A stretch of DNA of 64,000 nucleotides from positions 21,541,158-21,605,157 of the forward strand of contig CM064538.1 in assembly GCA_032716605.1 (NCBI GenBank), in the 5' to 3' direction. The translations under genes were made by a program, and so were the position numbers. This document shows positions 62,391 to 64,000 of this stretch, one piece after another. The DNA comes from Paralithodes platypus. Its lineage: Eukaryota > Arthropoda > Malacostraca > Decapoda > Lithodidae. The first letter of the stretch is position 1, and the number at the start of each line of letters is the position of its first letter. The notes beneath the pieces were generated by a model. The model saw nothing but the letters and a program-made list of their open reading frames with translations, did no database searches and was not told the origin of the DNA.

Positions 62391-62935
62391 ACCAAAACAC
62401 ACATCCACACAAACACACACACACCCACACCACACATCCACAAAACACAACACACACCCAACCCACCACCACACCCACACACACAAACCCAAAACCACCA
62501 AACTAACACACCCCCCCCACCACACCAACTAACACTAACCTCCCAACCGCACCCCCAACGCACACACTAACTCAACAAAAAAAACACCCCACAAAAACAA
62601 CACACCACAAAAAAAATACAACAAAAAAACACCACCCACACACACAATAGACCCACAACACAACAGAAAAACAAACAGACACAACACCCACACACACCCC
62701 CACCCATACACAGACACCCACACAACACCCACAAAAAAACACCACACCACAAACCCCAACACCCACCTTAAAACACCACACACAACACGCCCCACCCACA
62801 AACCACCTAACGCACTAAAACACAAAACCACCCACCCACCAACAACACCACACACTAAACAATTTTTATTTTTTTTTTTTTTTTCTGTTTTTTTAAATTT
62901 AAAAAAAAAAAAAAAAAAAATCAAAAAAAAAAATA
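62391..62935. repeat. CA/AAC-rich low-complexity DNA and homopolymers
   Basis: Strongly C/A-biased (few G or T) from 62395 to 62860, then poly-T and poly-A runs to 62935. Long Cys/Val/Gly frames on the minus strand are compositional artefacts. Confidence 0.9.
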
Positions 62936-63416
62936 GTAAGGGTTTCCCAAACCCCTTTTGTCCCAGTCTTTAAGTAGTTTTAAAGCCATTTTAGGAAGGT
63001 TTAACAGGAAGAGTTGACTAACAAACACACACACACAAAAAAAAACAAAAACACACACAACCCCCCACTCTCTATAAAAACAAAAAAACACGCACAACTC
63101 TCCATCCTCTCGCTCTCTCTCTTCTCTCTCTCTTCATCTCTTCTCTCTATCTCTCTCTCGGATTCTCTCCACTCACCCCCTCTCTCTCTCCGCGCCAACA
63201 TACTTAACCATCTCCAACCAGCCCTAAATACTTAGCCAAACCAACTTCACCAAGCCTTTTCCGTCAAACCACAAAACAAAAAAAACCACTCAACAAACCA
63301 AGCCCTAAAAATTTACTTAGCCCAAAAAATGAAACAAAAAAACCCAGTATGGCCTTTTGTCTAAGGTTCAAAACGCAAAAAAAAAAAACAATGGGGACTT
63401 GGGACTTATGCTTTGA

Positions 63417-63850
63417 CGCCGTTAAGGGGAGGAGATTTCCATTTCGAGGGACATTTTTTTTTTGGATACCAGGTTGGGTCTCTCATGTTTAGCCCCATTG
63501 CTTTTGAGATTTTAAGGGATTTTCGAAACATTTATTTTGGGCGGGATGTTCATAAAAAAAACTTTTCCCCCCGGCCAAATTTTCTGTCAAAAATTTAAGG
63601 ACCTTTTTCGTGCCCATTTTAGGTGTCGATTTGTTCCTGGGCCGGGGGGGTAGCGGATTTTAGTCGAAGCCTTGTAATTTAGAGAAGGAAACCGGGCCTT
63701 TTTTGGGGCCGGGAAAAAAAAATTTTTTCTTACCAAAAAAAAAAAAAAATGTACCCCAAAAAATTTGTATCTTTGAAAGGGTGGTCTATTGGGGGGGTGT
63801 AAATTTTTAAGGTTGATGGAAAAAAAAAAAAAGTAGGGAAACAAATAAAC
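63417..63850 (+). repeat. Dispersed repeat family R1, noisy full copy
   Basis: CCGTTAAGGGGAGGAGAT, CTCATGTTTAGCCCCATTGC, then AGGTGTCGATTTGTTCCTGG and a degraded 3' end (GGTTGATGG, then AGTAGGGAAACAAATA). Landmark order matches 41523-41760 plus 59225-59370. The first 400 bases upstream are C/T/A-rich low complexity with no gene. Confidence 0.65.
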
Positions 63851-64000
63851 ATTATATTACCCTTCCCCCTTAAAAAGGTGTTGGCTTAATAATTCTGTGT
63901 TTTTTTAAGGGGAAAGCCCACCTCTCTTTTTGTTCTTTGTATCTCCCCTCAAACTTTGTTGGGGCTGAATCCAATTTTCAGGCACACATCCTGTCTCTCT
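63851..64000. other. Unassigned right edge of window
   Basis: No gene or repeat recognised. Confidence 0.4.

Noticed and set aside
62304..62924. Cys/Val/Gly-rich minus-strand frames
   Set aside because: Compositional artefact of a C/A-only stretch with almost no T on the plus strand, so few stops on the minus strand.

Overview
This window reads as repeat-dominated animal DNA, most likely from an arthropod and probably a decapod crustacean. The evidence is an interstitial (TTAGG)n tract (arthropod telomere motif), abundant long dinucleotide microsatellites, decayed non-LTR retrotransposons, a decayed piggyBac-type transposase, a Ty3/Gypsy remnant, and a 31.8-kb satellite array. The decapod assignment is inference; the arthropod assignment is better supported. 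I see no intact host gene and no rRNA, CRISPR or confident tRNA. Every recognisable protein comes from a mobile element, and every one is broken by stops, frameshifts or deletions.

Layout. (1) 1-31847 is a satellite with a 147-bp monomer. The left 8.5 kb is diverged and has a higher-order organisation, including two copies of a 521-bp SINE-like insertion at the same monomer position, 3178 bp apart. After a 100-N gap (8492-8591) the array becomes highly homogeneous, with about 158 monomers. (2) 31848-33340 is a shredded Ty3/Gypsy pol (linker, start of the reverse transcriptase, tail of RNase H) that abuts the satellite directly. (3) 33341-36420 is gene-poor and holds a short MITE. (4) 36421-40231 is a 3.8-kb DNA transposon with about 438-bp terminal inverted repeats whose own ends are inverted repeats. 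It carries a decayed protein of about 920 codons from a family I cannot name. (5) 40276-41272 is a second, larger copy of the MITE family. (6) About 41523-47028 holds a decayed piggyBac transposase with a long acidic/Pro-rich N-terminal region and a Cys-rich C-terminal domain, flanked by inverted copies of a dispersed repeat. (7) 47030-53260 holds two ends of a degraded Jockey-like LINE, the TTAGG tract, a third MITE copy and a nearly full-length decayed LINE. (8) 53847-56210 is a second LINE on the minus strand ending in an ATAG-type 3' tail. (9) 56401-64000 follows a second 100-N gap and is mostly microsatellite, minisatellite and low-complexity DNA. From about 60.3 kb it shows homopolymer noise suggestive of unpolished long-read sequence.

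Nothing here works as a pathway. The window records successive mobile-element insertion and satellite amplification. The most promising items for follow-up are the long-TIR element with nested inverted ends (36421-40231), the MITE family with GTACCGGCGACGTC ends, and the satellite: a monomer of nucleosome-core length, a dyad that is a repeated indel site, and higher-order units that copied a retroposon.
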